IMG/VR virus record: IMGVR_UViG_3300013795_000128
Location: 1-41,506 of that record
Direction: 5' to 3' (one strand)
DNA from: a virus
DNA: 41,506 bases
Shown here in pieces: positions 8,490 to 15,340 of the stretch. The notes under the pieces are model-generated. The model saw only the letters and a list, made by a program, of their open reading frames with translations. It was not told where the DNA came from and did not search any database. Made by a program: the position numbers and the translations under genes. Every line of letters starts with the position of its first letter. Positions within the stretch are counted from its first letter, which is position 1.

Positions 8490-8789
8490 TTATCCTTTTT
8501 TATAATTATTTATATAAACTATCTTTTCTAATAATATATTCCTACTCATAATTATACCTTTCAATCTAAAATTTTGTTTTAATGAAAAGAAAAATAGTTC
8601 TGTTTCGTAATTCTCTTGTATTTTAATGAAGGTGTAATAGTTATTTCCTATTATATTTTCTTTATATTTAAATAATACTGAGTTTTTTGCTATATGAGAA
8701 CTATTTTCCAATAAAAAATCATTCATTGAAAATAAAGTTTCAATGATTAATAAAGTGTCATCAATATATAGGTTTATTATATCTCTCAT
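8490..8789 (-). CDS. unknown protein in the baseplate operon
   Basis: A 99-residue protein starting MRDIINLYIDDTLL, with no recognised family. It begins with acidic-hydrophobic strands and ends basic (NNYKKG). Its stop lies 2 bases before the GTG of the gp26-like gene, so it is co-transcribed with a baseplate chaperone and is probably a virion or assembly protein. AAGAAGAA precedes the ATG. No exact TATAAATA box was found upstream on the minus strand, only TATAAACT near 8820. Confidence 0.6.
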   Translation of the reverse strand: MRDIINLYIDDTLLIIETLFSMNDFLLENSSHIAKNSVLFKYKENIIGNNYYTFIKIQENYETELFFFSLKQNFRLKGIIMSRNILLEKIVYINNYKKG

Positions 8790-8831
8790 AATTCTTCTTT
8801 TATAAAGTATACTTAGTTTATACTTAAAAAG

Positions 8832-8839
8832 TATAAATA
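8832..8839 (+). promoter_or_regulatory. late-type promoter TATAAATA
   Basis: TATAAATA 24 bases before the ATG at 8856, the same spacing as for the gp6-like gene. It drives the two tail-tube-like genes that follow. Confidence 0.6.
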
Positions 8840-8855
8840 ATAGAAAGGGGATTTT

Positions 8856-9365
8856 ATGAGTAATCCTATGATTACATTATTAAAAAGTATAAATTGGCAA
8901 GACCCTAGTAAATTTAAAGTTACGTTTAGTGGAAGTGGGGCATCTTATGGTAAGCTTAATAGTCAAGGTGTAGATAAAACAAGTATGGCTATTAGTAATA
9001 TACAATTAGCTGAAATAAATACAACACCTATCGAAGAATATACAGCTGAAGAATGGAGATTTGCTCTAGGTAGAGCAGAAAACCTACAAATTACTATTAA
9101 TTTTAAAGATTTTAATAATTTCACTCTATATCGTTTATGGACTAATGCTTTACAAGATTTTATGAGAGAATATCCTGATACTATTAAATTTAATGTAGAT
9201 ATTTTTGTAGCTAATATACCTGATATTAATAATTTTACACCTATTGTTAGTTTTAAAGACTGTATATTAGTTTCTGTATCAGCTCCTACATTAGATCATT
9301 CAGCGATAGCTAGTATCGCTGAATTTTCTATAACAGCTAAATGTTCTTATGTGAAAGTATTTTAA
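8856..9365 (+). CDS. tail-tube-like protein (possible tube initiator or gp19-fold paralogue)
   Basis: A 169-residue protein likely to adopt the tail tube fold. It opens with a short helix then KFKVTFSGSGASYG, and has a central EEWRFALGRAENLQITINF strand pair followed by YRLWTNALQDFMREYPDT, the place where gp19 proteins have a helix carrying a Trp. It ends in an EFSITAKCSYVKVF strand, like other tube proteins. It is more distant from T4 gp19 than the gene that follows at once (stop and start overlap as TAATG), so a baseplate-end tube initiator such as gp54 or gp48 is possible. AGAAAGGGG before the ATG and the late box at 8832 fit strong late expression. Confidence 0.55.
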   Translation: MSNPMITLLKSINWQDPSKFKVTFSGSGASYGKLNSQGVDKTSMAISNIQLAEINTTPIEEYTAEEWRFALGRAENLQITINFKDFNNFTLYRLWTNALQDFMREYPDTIKFNVDIFVANIPDINNFTPIVSFKDCILVSVSAPTLDHSAIASIAEFSITAKCSYVKVF

Positions 9366-9871
9366 TGAGTAATTCTAAATTAAACGATATAAAAAAATAT
9401 TTAGGTTTAGGAGCGAGAAGTAATAAATATACTATTATCATTAACAAAGCTAATTTATCTGGTGAAAGAATAAATACTTTATGTTTTACAACTTCAATGC
9501 CTAGTAAGAATTTAGCCGATATAGAAATATGGTATATGGGTAGAAAGCTAACTATTGCTGGTGATACAGAATTCAATGGAACTTGGAGTGCCTCATTTAA
9601 GGATAATGAGAATCATACCTTACGAAGAGAATTCTTAGATTGGATGGATGAGATTGATCAATCTAAACCTCATACTAGAAATATTAATACACATGCTGAT
9701 TATATGGGTACAGCCATATTAACTCAATTAACTAGCTCTACTAATAAACCTACTTTTACTATGAATATTCAAGATATTTATCCTAAATCAATTTCTGAGA
9801 TAACTTATTCCGATGATAACTCTGGTTTGGTTGAATTTACTGTAGAATTTAATTATTCTACATGGGATTAA
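9365..9871 (+). CDS. 19: tail tube protein, first gp19 paralogue
   Basis: A 168-residue relative of T4 gp19, the subunit of the inner tail tube. Shared landmarks: LGLGARSNKYTIII at the start, YMGRKLTIAGD (T4 has FMNRKINVAGD), EFLDWMDEID and the terminal VEFTVEFNYS strand. The ATG at 9365 overlaps the stop of the preceding gene (TAATG). An in-frame ATG 24 bases upstream lies inside the previous gene and would add eight residues that neither T4 gp19 nor the paralogue at 31569 has, so 9365 is chosen. The protein is clearly paralogous to 31569-32102 (both have GARSNKY and GRKLxIAGD). Confidence 0.82.
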   Translation: MSNSKLNDIKKYLGLGARSNKYTIIINKANLSGERINTLCFTTSMPSKNLADIEIWYMGRKLTIAGDTEFNGTWSASFKDNENHTLRREFLDWMDEIDQSKPHTRNINTHADYMGTAILTQLTSSTNKPTFTMNIQDIYPKSISEITYSDDNSGLVEFTVEFNYSTWD

Positions 9872-9894
9872 TATCCTTTTAATTTAATATTTAG

Positions 9895-9900
9895 TATAAT
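9895..9900 (+). promoter_or_regulatory. TATAAT -10 box for the SET gene
   Basis: TTAGTATAAT ends 29 bases before the ATG at 9929. It has the AGTATAAT form seen at 11175, 13113, 36316 and 38564. It separates the SET gene from the upstream late genes. Confidence 0.45.
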
Positions 9901-9928
9901 AATGTATTCTATTATTAAAAGGATTATT

Positions 9929-10318
9929 ATGAAAAAAAATAAAAATATAACTGTAGGTATATCTGATATACACGGTCTAGGTGTGATTACATTAATTAAT
10001 ATTAAAAAAGGTACAAAGATAAAAGATATTATCCTTCCTTATGGAGGAGTAGAAAGCGACTTATTGACTTTCAGTACAAATGATAATAGATATATTTGTA
10101 TGGATTTTGCTTCTTACTTTAATCATAGTGAAGTTCCTAATATTAAAGTGCTATCTATTAATATTAATAAGAAATATATAGAATTTGAAATACTTAAAGA
10201 TATTCTAGCAGGAGAAGAAATTCTCCTTTCTTATGGTAAAAACATAAACTTTAATATAGAAGATATTCCCTTTACTTTTAATTCTATTAATAACAAACAT
10301 TTAAAAGGATTTCAATAA
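9929..10318 (+). CDS. small SET-domain protein, putative protein-lysine methyltransferase
   Basis: A 129-residue single-domain SET protein. The fold's markers are in order: HGLGV near the start followed by IKKGTKI, then a YFNHSEVPN stretch matching the NHSxxPN cofactor and knot motif, then ILAGEEILLSYG, matching the GEEL...YG catalytic motif with the closing tyrosine. SET enzymes transfer methyl groups from S-adenosylmethionine to lysine; the target here, host or phage, is unknown. No post-SET zinc cluster is present. The start is ATG at 9929, because AAAAGGA lies in bases that a longer frame from 9902 would have to translate. The gene ends immediately against the convergent DUF285 gene. Confidence 0.78.
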   Translation: MKKNKNITVGISDIHGLGVITLINIKKGTKIKDIILPYGGVESDLLTFSTNDNRYICMDFASYFNHSEVPNIKVLSININKKYIEFEILKDILAGEEILLSYGKNINFNIEDIPFTFNSINNKHLKGFQ

Positions 10319-11143
10319 CTATTTTTGGGTTATTAGGGAACTAAACCTTCCTAATAACCTATTCTCCTTCTGTTTTTTTAACTTATAGACATTAAAATCA
10401 CTCTTTGTTTTTAACAATTTATGACCAGGTGGCTTATAACAATTCTTTAAAGAGGCTTTAGCAGGAGTACCGTCTAACCAGCTTAAGTAAAGTTTTAATG
10501 TTCTAAATTCCTCTTTTGATAGACTATAATATTCATCGTTTCTTTTTAAATCTTGACTTAATTTAGCTCTCATAGATTCTAAACGTTTTTTTACTGAGTC
10601 ATATGATTGTCCTTCTATGATAATAGGTATTCCTTCTATAAAAGTCTTTAGTATTTTATATGGTATATCTATATTTCTACCTAGTGTATTTAATTCCCAG
10701 TTAGATATATCCCCTTTGAACTTACTCCCTACGAACATATATTCTATATTTATTACCCCTTTGATTAACCAATTAGATATATTTTGATTGAATGAACTTC
10801 TATAAAACATACCATACATAGATTTCACATTAGATACATCCCAATTAGAGATATCTCCATTAAATGAACTTTCAGAAAACATCTTAGACATAGATATTAC
10901 ATTAGATACATCCCAATTAGAGATATCTCCATTAAATGAACTTTCAGAAAACATATTAGACATAGATATTACATTAGATACATCCCAATTAGAGATATCT
11001 CCATTAAATGAACTTTTATAAAATATCTTAGACATGTTTGTGATATCAGATACATCTAAATCAGTTAAATCACTATTAACATTAATATTAACTCTTTCTG
11101 TTATTATTTCTATTAACTCTTTTTTATCTTTTACTTTAATCAT
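10319..11143 (-). CDS. DUF285 (BspA-like) repeat protein
   Basis: A 274-residue protein built on 24-residue repeats of the DUF285/BspA type: M..MF..SSFNGDISNWDVSNV. Three copies are nearly identical (about residues 35-105) and two are diverged on either side. Such leucine-rich-like repeats are known from bacterial surface proteins. There is no signal peptide here, so it may be a virion or cytoplasmic protein. The last 110 residues are a basic, non-repeat domain (DSVKKRLESMRAKL, then SLKNCYKPPGHKLLKTKS) of unknown role. AAAAAAGGA precedes the ATG, and a late-type TATAAATA box lies at minus 11171-11164. Paralogues occur at 38252-38502 (broken) and 41325 onwards. Confidence 0.8.
   Translation of the reverse strand: MIKVKDKKELIEIITERVNINVNSDLTDLDVSDITNMSKIFYKSSFNGDISNWDVSNVISMSNMFSESSFNGDISNWDVSNVISMSKMFSESSFNGDISNWDVSNVKSMYGMFYRSSFNQNISNWLIKGVINIEYMFVGSKFKGDISNWELNTLGRNIDIPYKILKTFIEGIPIIIEGQSYDSVKKRLESMRAKLSQDLKRNDEYYSLSKEEFRTLKLYLSWLDGTPAKASLKNCYKPPGHKLLKTKSDFNVYKLKKQKENRLLGRFSSLITQK
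10328..10359. terminator. hairpin between the SET and DUF285 genes
   Basis: GGTTATTAGG (10328-10337) pairs perfectly with CCTAATAACC (10350-10359), loop 12 bases. It lies inside the last codons of the minus-strand DUF285 gene and just past the stop of the SET gene, so it may end both transcripts. Confidence 0.5.
10829..11045 (-). repeat. three tandem 72-base repeats coding the DUF285 units
   Basis: The block starting ATTAGATACATCCCAATTAG recurs at 10829, 10901 and 10973, exactly 72 bases (24 codons) apart, almost without change. Near-identity at the DNA level implies recent expansion or gene conversion. Confidence 0.92.
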
Positions 11144-11163
11144 ATTAGAAATCCTTTTTTAAG

Positions 11164-11171
11164 TATTTATA
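11164..11171 (-). promoter_or_regulatory. late-type promoter TATAAATA for the DUF285 gene
   Basis: TATAAATA on the minus strand, about 28 bases before the ATG at 11143. It is back to back with a plus-strand TATAAT box at 11175-11180. Confidence 0.5.
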
Positions 11172-11174
11172 TAG

Positions 11175-11180
11175 TATAAT
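11175..11180 (+). promoter_or_regulatory. TATAAT -10 box for the gene at 11216
   Basis: ATAGTATAATATTTT, with TATAAT 41 bases before the ATG at 11216. Confidence 0.4.
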
Positions 11181-11215
11181 ATTTTTAATTAATAACTTAT
11201 ATATAAAAGGTTTAT

Positions 11216-11443
11216 ATGAAAAACTTATTGAAAATGTTCCCTATCAAATTTTCAAATCATAGAGAATATGAGAATAAAGTGATAGAACCTATTGTTTCAT
11301 TTTGTCTCTCTAAGAATAATAATATTAATTATAAAGATGTAGTTTTAGCTTTAGTTCCTTTATTAGTAGAATATAAAAATACCATTATAATAGAAGATGT
11401 AGAATTATTTAAGGAAGAATTATGTTTACTATTGAAGAATTAG
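11216..11443 (+). CDS. small unknown protein
   Basis: A 75-residue protein beginning MKNLLKMFPIKFSNHREYENK, with no recognised domain, signal peptide or membrane span. It is mixed helical and ends in an acidic segment (EDVELFKEELCLLL). AAAAGG precedes the ATG by 6 bases, and a TATAAT box lies at 11175. A 12-codon frame (MFTIEELEVKGL) overlaps its end at 11423 and runs into the hairpin; it is probably meaningless. Confidence 0.6.
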   Translation: MKNLLKMFPIKFSNHREYENKVIEPIVSFCLSKNNNINYKDVVLALVPLLVEYKNTIIIEDVELFKEELCLLLKN

Positions 11444-11444
11444 A

Positions 11445-11546
11445 AGTGAAAGGTCTTTAACTCTAATAAGTCTCTATTCTATTATAAAGACTTATTAGAA
11501 GTTAAAGACCTTTCACTCTAATAAGTCTCTATTATAAAGACTTATT
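11445..11546. terminator. very long hairpin plus partial duplicate between convergent genes
   Basis: Bases 11445-11473 pair with 11488-11517 over about 29 pairs with one bulged base. This includes AGTGAAAGGTCTTTAAC against its complement and then AATAAGTCT. The inner part (CTCTAATAAGTCTCTATT) is repeated directly at 11516, forming a second hairpin AATAAGTCT/AAGACTTATT at about 11520-11546. The structure sits between the plus gene 11216-11443 and the o-spanin gene and includes the latter's final codons, so it looks like a duplicated bidirectional terminator. Confidence 0.7.
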
Positions 11547-11827
11547 TCATTATTAAGAGTATGAAGACCTTGTTTATACTCAGCATAATTACTTAATATC
11601 GTATAGAACACGTTATATTCTAAAATAACAGGTACTTCATACTTCTTATTTATTATATTTATATGTTCTTTCTTTAAGTTCTGGTATTTAGAATACTCAA
11701 CTTCTATATTAGTTATAGAAACATTATATTCTGATAATTTAGGACAGATTGGCTTCAAATATACTACTTTTTCGCTACAGCTAGTTAATAAAAATAATAC
11801 AATTACTATTAAATATAATTTATTCAT
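11513..11827 (-). CDS. o-spanin (Rz1-like outer-membrane lipoprotein)
   Basis: A 104-residue lipoprotein. Residues 1-17 are a lipoprotein signal (MNKLYLIVIVLFLLTSC) with lipobox LTSC, so Cys17 would be acylated and anchored in the outer membrane. The rest is polar and helical. It lies 11 bases after the i-spanin gene. The pair matches the two-component spanin arrangement that fuses inner and outer membranes at the end of lysis. Unlike Rz/Rz1, the genes here are consecutive and not nested. Assignment rests on architecture, since spanin sequences are poorly conserved. Transcription is from the late box at 12123. Confidence 0.68.
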   Translation of the reverse strand: MNKLYLIVIVLFLLTSCSEKVVYLKPICPKLSEYNVSITNIEVEYSKYQNLKKEHINIINKKYEVPVILEYNVFYTILSNYAEYKQGLHTLNNEISLYNRDLLE

Positions 11828-11838
11828 AGAATAGCTCT

Positions 11839-12105
11839 TTATATTATTATTCTATGGTGACCATCACCACTATCGTCAACTGTTAATTTAGGCTCTGATT
11901 GACCTTCTATAACTAAATCTTTATATTTATTTTCTTTTATGAGTGCAACATTAGTAGATTCTATATATTTTAGTTCTTCTTTTTTATTTTGTAATTTAGT
12001 TTTAATGTCAATCACTTCTTTTCTTTTTATATGGAAGAGAAAGCTAATAACGCCTAAAACACTTATAATAACCCCTAACCCTATTACTTTTATATAGTTA
12101 AACAT
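11839..12105 (-). CDS. i-spanin (Rz-like inner-membrane subunit)
   Basis: An 88-residue protein with one N-terminal membrane span (about residues 6-25, VIGLGVIISVLGVISFLF), followed by KRKEV and a predicted coiled coil (IDIKTKLQNKKEELKYIES) ending in a polar tail. This is the type II membrane topology of an i-spanin. Its partner o-spanin follows at once. The ATG at 12105 has AAAAAGGAG upstream and a TATAAATA late box at minus 12130-12123. There is no holin beside it; the lysin is separate at 20096-20608. Confidence 0.68.
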   Translation of the reverse strand: MFNYIKVIGLGVIISVLGVISFLFHIKRKEVIDIKTKLQNKKEELKYIESTNVALIKENKYKDLVIEGQSEPKLTVDDSGDGHHRIII

Positions 12106-12122
12106 TTTGACTCCTTTTTAAT

Positions 12123-12130
12123 TATTTATA
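12123..12130 (-). promoter_or_regulatory. late-type promoter TATAAATA for the spanin pair
   Basis: TATAAATA on the minus strand, 25 bases before the i-spanin ATG at 12105, consistent with late lysis expression. Confidence 0.6.
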
Positions 12131-12175
12131 TTTTATATTAAGTAAGTTTTTAATATTTAATATAGTATAATTATA

Positions 12176-12181
12176 ATTATA
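12176..12181 (+). promoter_or_regulatory. TATAAT -10 box near the gene at 12198
   Basis: AGTATAATTATAATT stands unusually close (22 bases) to the ATG at 12198. It implies a very short leader, or the true promoter is further upstream. Confidence 0.3.
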
Positions 12182-12197
12182 ATTAAAAAGGATCAAG

Positions 12198-13082
12198 ATG
12201 TCAATTAGAATAACTAATTCAATCAAAAGAAGGTTTATTAAAGATTTTAGTTTACCTATTACCATAGTAGAAGACGAGTATTTTTTTTATTATTTAAAAG
12301 TTTATGAAGAAACGTTAAAATCTTTAACATTATGGAAAGAGTTCAACGTTTATTTAGAACAATTCGACAGTGAAGAAAGTTTCTTTAAGCACTGTTATAG
12401 CTTTCAAAATAGAAAAATTAAAGAAGTTAAAGATAATGAAAAGTTTGAATTATTTTTAAATTATAAACCTAAAGAAAAAGATGTTCGAACTTTCAATGAG
12501 TATGTTAGAAAAAAAAATATATTTAGAAGAGAGTTTTTAGATGTTGATTATATTTCTATCGATTTGAAGAAAGCAAATTACCAAACATTTATTTATTCAG
12601 GTATGGATTTACCTTGTTTTAACGACTTTATGGAACAAGATTGGTATTTTACTAGCTCTAAATATTCTCGTCAAGTAATATTTGGTCAATTAGAACCTAA
12701 AAAGCAATCATCTATCCAAAAAGAAATAATAGGTAGGATTTTAGGTCTTTTAATTAATTCTGGTAATGTGGATAATATTGTTAGTGTTAATAACGATGAA
12801 ATAATATTGAAAGATCTAACATTAGATTATATTGATAATATCTTCGACTTTTATATTAAACGAACTATTGAAAAATTCAAACTAATTAGTCTTCAAGATC
12901 ATAAAGGAACAGATTATTTTATTAAAGAACTAGACAGTAACATAGAGATTAAAGGAGTTAATAAAAATAGATTTATTCAAGTTCATAAAAAATATTTTAA
13001 TATACCTTTAGATCTAGAAAAAGATTTAGTGTTTTACTATGAAAAAGATATAGTACAATTCAAATATCCTATTAAATGGTAA
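12198..13082 (+). CDS. unknown protein with polymerase-like spacing of acidic motifs
   Basis: A 294-residue soluble protein. The middle part has DVDYISIDLKKANYQTF, which resembles polymerase motif A (an Asp followed by xxxAN/AY). Then comes RQVIFGQLEPKKQSSIQKEI, a basic helix in the place of motif B, then SVNNDEIIL near motif C. I have an impression of similar unannotated proteins in other large phages, but cannot name a family, and 294 residues is small for a polymerase. The Asp-to-Asp-Glu order is what is seen; the function is inference. AAAAGGATCAAG precedes the ATG. The gene stands alone on the plus strand, diverging from the spanins. Confidence 0.6.
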   Translation: MSIRITNSIKRRFIKDFSLPITIVEDEYFFYYLKVYEETLKSLTLWKEFNVYLEQFDSEESFFKHCYSFQNRKIKEVKDNEKFELFLNYKPKEKDVRTFNEYVRKKNIFRREFLDVDYISIDLKKANYQTFIYSGMDLPCFNDFMEQDWYFTSSKYSRQVIFGQLEPKKQSSIQKEIIGRILGLLINSGNVDNIVSVNNDEIILKDLTLDYIDNIFDFYIKRTIEKFKLISLQDHKGTDYFIKELDSNIEIKGVNKNRFIQVHKKYFNIPLDLEKDLVFYYEKDIVQFKYPIKW

Positions 13083-13112
13083 ATAATTAAGTTAGAAAAT
13101 TAAAAAAAGTAG

Positions 13113-13118
13113 TATAAT
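13113..13118 (+). promoter_or_regulatory. TATAAT -10 box for the zinc-finger gene
   Basis: AGTAGTATAATATT, 37 bases before the ATG at 13150, of the same AGTATAAT form as the other early-type boxes. Confidence 0.45.
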
Positions 13119-13149
13119 ATTATTAACTTAACAAGAAAGGTTAAATAAA

Positions 13150-13620
13150 ATGAAAACATACACCACGGAAGAAATTAAAGAATTGGCTAAACTAGGTTAT
13201 ATAATTAATAGTTCAGGTAAGATGAATGAACCTACTAGACTAGAGCGAATAGTAAATAAGCAAAAGCAAGTAGATCAAGAAACTTTCGCTAAGAAAGTAA
13301 TTAAATCCGATTCTACATATACAGAATATACTATAGGTAATAAAAGTGGATATACTCAAAAATTTCATCAGAACATAGATAGTGAAGATAAACATCTACG
13401 GTTTAAACAAGGGCTTGTATTACCTAAAGTAGAAAACATTGAGTATAGTTTACTTAACGATAATACTAAAGTATGTCGTTGTTGTCAAGAAAGAAAAGAA
13501 GGTAAAGATTTTCCCAAAAGTAGTAAGACTATTGATAATTTAATGAGTATTTGTAGGATATGTAACCGTAGAAGAGGGAAAATGTATCAATTAGCAAAAA
13601 AGGAGAAATGTCAAAATTAA
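13150..13620 (+). CDS. four-cysteine zinc-finger protein
   Basis: A 156-residue protein with a C-terminal CRCC...CRIC zinc site (Cys pairs 27 residues apart), with F, D and N at positions common in phage treble-clef or recombination-endonuclease-type fingers. The tail is basic (RRRGKMYQLAKKEK), suggesting DNA or RNA binding. The N-terminal two thirds is a polar, Lys/Glu/Thr-rich region with no recognised domain. No HNH or endonuclease VII catalytic residues are visible, so a nuclease call is not justified. AAGAAAGG precedes the ATG. Confidence 0.65.
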   Translation: MKTYTTEEIKELAKLGYIINSSGKMNEPTRLERIVNKQKQVDQETFAKKVIKSDSTYTEYTIGNKSGYTQKFHQNIDSEDKHLRFKQGLVLPKVENIEYSLLNDNTKVCRCCQERKEGKDFPKSSKTIDNLMSICRICNRRRGKMYQLAKKEKCQN

Positions 13621-13636
13621 TACAAGAGCTTTATTA

Positions 13637-13684
13637 ATGTTATTTTTATTTATTGGTTGTAATAGACCTTCATATAACAACTAG
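13637..13684 (+). pseudogene. remnant of a small lipoprotein gene
   Basis: The frame MLFLFIGCNRPSYNN has a lipobox-like FIGC. Upstream, AGGAG is followed by ATG at 13608, but in another frame (MSKLIQELY, then stop). Removing one base after that ATG would join it to KINTRALL and then MLFLFIGC, a complete lipoprotein signal. It is probably a frameshifted small lipoprotein gene. Confidence 0.35.
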
Positions 13685-13890
13685 ACTGAATATATAATAT
13701 CGTTGAACATTTTATTAGGAATAGAAATGGTTTTATCAAACCTTCCTTTAATGGAAGACGCTATTATAGATGATAATTTAGGTTATACTAATGTTAATAA
13801 AGACTGCTTAACTACGATTTCTTTTCCTTCTAAATTATTATTTAATGTTATATCAAGGTCTCTTATGTTATAATCTATTATAATTTTTAA
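13681..13890 (-). pseudogene. decayed minus-strand gene with internal stop
   Basis: Reading the minus strand from 13890 gives 70 codons in one frame: LKIIIDYNIRDLDITLNNN..., with TAA at codon 36, continuing PKLSSIIASSIKGRFDKT to TAG at 13683-13681. The amino-acid texture on both sides of the stop is that of a real protein, with no start codon or ribosome binding site at the expected place. No family is recognised. Confidence 0.45.
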
Positions 13891-14221
13891 CTAATCAATG
13901 TTCTTTAATTAAAAGAGTTTTACTTTTTCTTTATAAACCTTTTAATATGGTTTATCAAACAAAAAAACTTTACTTTAATAGCTTAGCTAGCTATTTAATA
14001 TTCAACCTTTAGTATTAGTATTAGTAACAGTGGTATATCTATGTTTAATGATTATATAATAAACAAAAACAAAGTTAAAATAATAGTAAATTTAAACATT
14101 TTTAACATACTATTCTTATAACTCACATTAGCATACATTTTAGTATACCATCTAAAGACTACACTTCTTAATTTCCCTTAATGGATTTCAACATAAATTT
14201 AAATTATCGAAAGGATAAATA
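13891..14221. other. gene-free stretch, probably degraded DNA
   Basis: No supported gene. On the minus strand a short frame (MLKMFKFTIILTLFLFII, at about 14113-14057) resembles a signal peptide or membrane helix and is cut off by a stop. It may be the head of the broken gene to the left. Confidence 0.4.
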
Positions 14222-14809
14222 ATGCAAAACATCAAACTTAATAGAGTTCAACAAGTAATGAGTGAATTAATTCAACTAGCTGACAATAAATCATATGCTA
14301 AGACACTAGATATCTTTGTTCAGATCAACATATCACGTGAATACGGTTATTACACAAAGTTAGTTAAAGTAAATCCTTATACTGTAACTATAAAACATCT
14401 TATAGATGAGGGTCTTGGAGGTGAAAACATTTTCTCTACAAGAATCCTAGACTACAGGAATTTTGAAGTAACTATAGAGGGAACAAATGTAAAACCCATA
14501 ACTGTACTCTCTGAAGTATATAGGTTTATTAAAGAGAATAAAGAAATTCTAAAAAAAGAGCATATTATATATTTAGAGAATAATCATCCAAGTAATATAG
14601 ATAATAGAATATATAAAGTTAAAAGAACATATGATGGGATATCTTATAGGGTAGAAGTAGAACATCCAGAGGTTTTACGTGAACTCCCTGCAAAGGATTA
14701 CGTTATTAAGATACTCCCATATACTGTTAATATGAGAGTATCCCATGAGGAAGCATATGAGGATGATCCAGGTTGTGGACTCTACTTCAGAACATGGAAT
14801 GAAGTGTGA
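14222..14809 (+). CDS. unknown protein with atypical codon use
   Basis: A 195-residue soluble protein (MQNIKLNRVQQVMSELIQL...) with alternating strands and no recognised domain. It ends in an acidic segment (EEAYEDDPGCG). AAAGGATAAATA precedes the ATG. Its codons include more CTC, CTT, GTA and CCA, and the gene is visibly richer in G+C than its neighbours. With the decayed DNA on both sides, this suggests recent acquisition. No promoter box of either class is obvious upstream. Confidence 0.6.
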   Translation: MQNIKLNRVQQVMSELIQLADNKSYAKTLDIFVQINISREYGYYTKLVKVNPYTVTIKHLIDEGLGGENIFSTRILDYRNFEVTIEGTNVKPITVLSEVYRFIKENKEILKKEHIIYLENNHPSNIDNRIYKVKRTYDGISYRVEVEHPEVLRELPAKDYVIKILPYTVNMRVSHEEAYEDDPGCGLYFRTWNEV

Positions 14810-14862
14810 TATACAATTTTAAGAAATGGACTTTGATTTGGTTCGTTTCTTTTACTTTGTAG

Positions 14863-15024
14863 GGAAGGTGTTATACCTATAATTTTTTATTATTCCAGCT
14901 AAACCTAAAGTACAAAGCAAAGACAATAAGAGAATTACTGACTAAAATAAAAGAGGTAGGAGATACTCTGTCTAGCACGATTGATAACAAGTACAAGCTA
15001 TGGTTGGTTATAATAAGAATATAA
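14863..15024 (+). pseudogene. gene fragment without a start codon
   Basis: A 54-codon open frame (…KAKTIRELLTKIKEVGDTLSS...) ends at TAA 15022-15024 and reads like the C-terminus of a helical protein. There is no plausible start. It shares the less A+T-rich codon use of the gene at 14222, so it may be part of the same imported segment. Confidence 0.35.
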
Positions 15025-15161
15025 GTGTGAGTAGAGAGGAATATAAATATTACTCAACCATAACTTTAAATATTATATTTGAATCTAAAGATAATACTAT
15101 TATTTGTAATATTTATTAAAACTTTATTGTTTATTAAGTAACATTACTATATAATAATAAC
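15025..15161. other. gene-free stretch between a remnant and the tandem repeats
   Basis: Nothing coding is supported. TATGGTTG near 15000 could pair with CAACCATA near 15055, a long-loop inverted repeat of uncertain meaning. Confidence 0.3.
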
Positions 15162-15340
15162 ATAAAAAAAGTAGTTGAATATATCCAACTATAGCTAGAA
15201 ATATTATATTAAATATTTCTAGGTGTAGTTCACCATAAAAAAACTATTAATGTCAGCAGTTAATTTGTCATACCTCCTTTATAAAGTGTAATAAAAAACA
15301 AGTAATATTTATATAAATAAAATATTACACTTTATATATA
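15162..15340 (-). ncRNA. candidate structured small RNA, copy 1
   Basis: On the minus strand the unit ends in TAGTTG-GATATATT-CAACTA followed by CTTTTTTT, an intrinsic terminator, so transcription is most likely leftwards. Between the 14-pair stem and the next hairpin lies AAAGGAGGTATGACAAATTAA, an almost perfect anti-16S sequence with a three-codon frame (MTN, stop). It could titrate ribosomes, act as a leader or be an unknown regulatory RNA. Confidence 0.4.

Noticed and set aside
9337-9576. 79-codon minus-strand frame
   Set aside because: It lies wholly opposite the clear gp19-like gene and has no promoter or ribosome binding site.
12198-13082. Calling the gene a DNA polymerase
   Set aside because: The motif resemblance is short, the protein lacks exonuclease and thumb-sized regions, and no search could be run.
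13150-13620. Calling the zinc-finger protein an HNH or endonuclease VII enzyme
   Set aside because: The four cysteines fit the fold, but no catalytic His, Asp or Asn pattern is visible after them.
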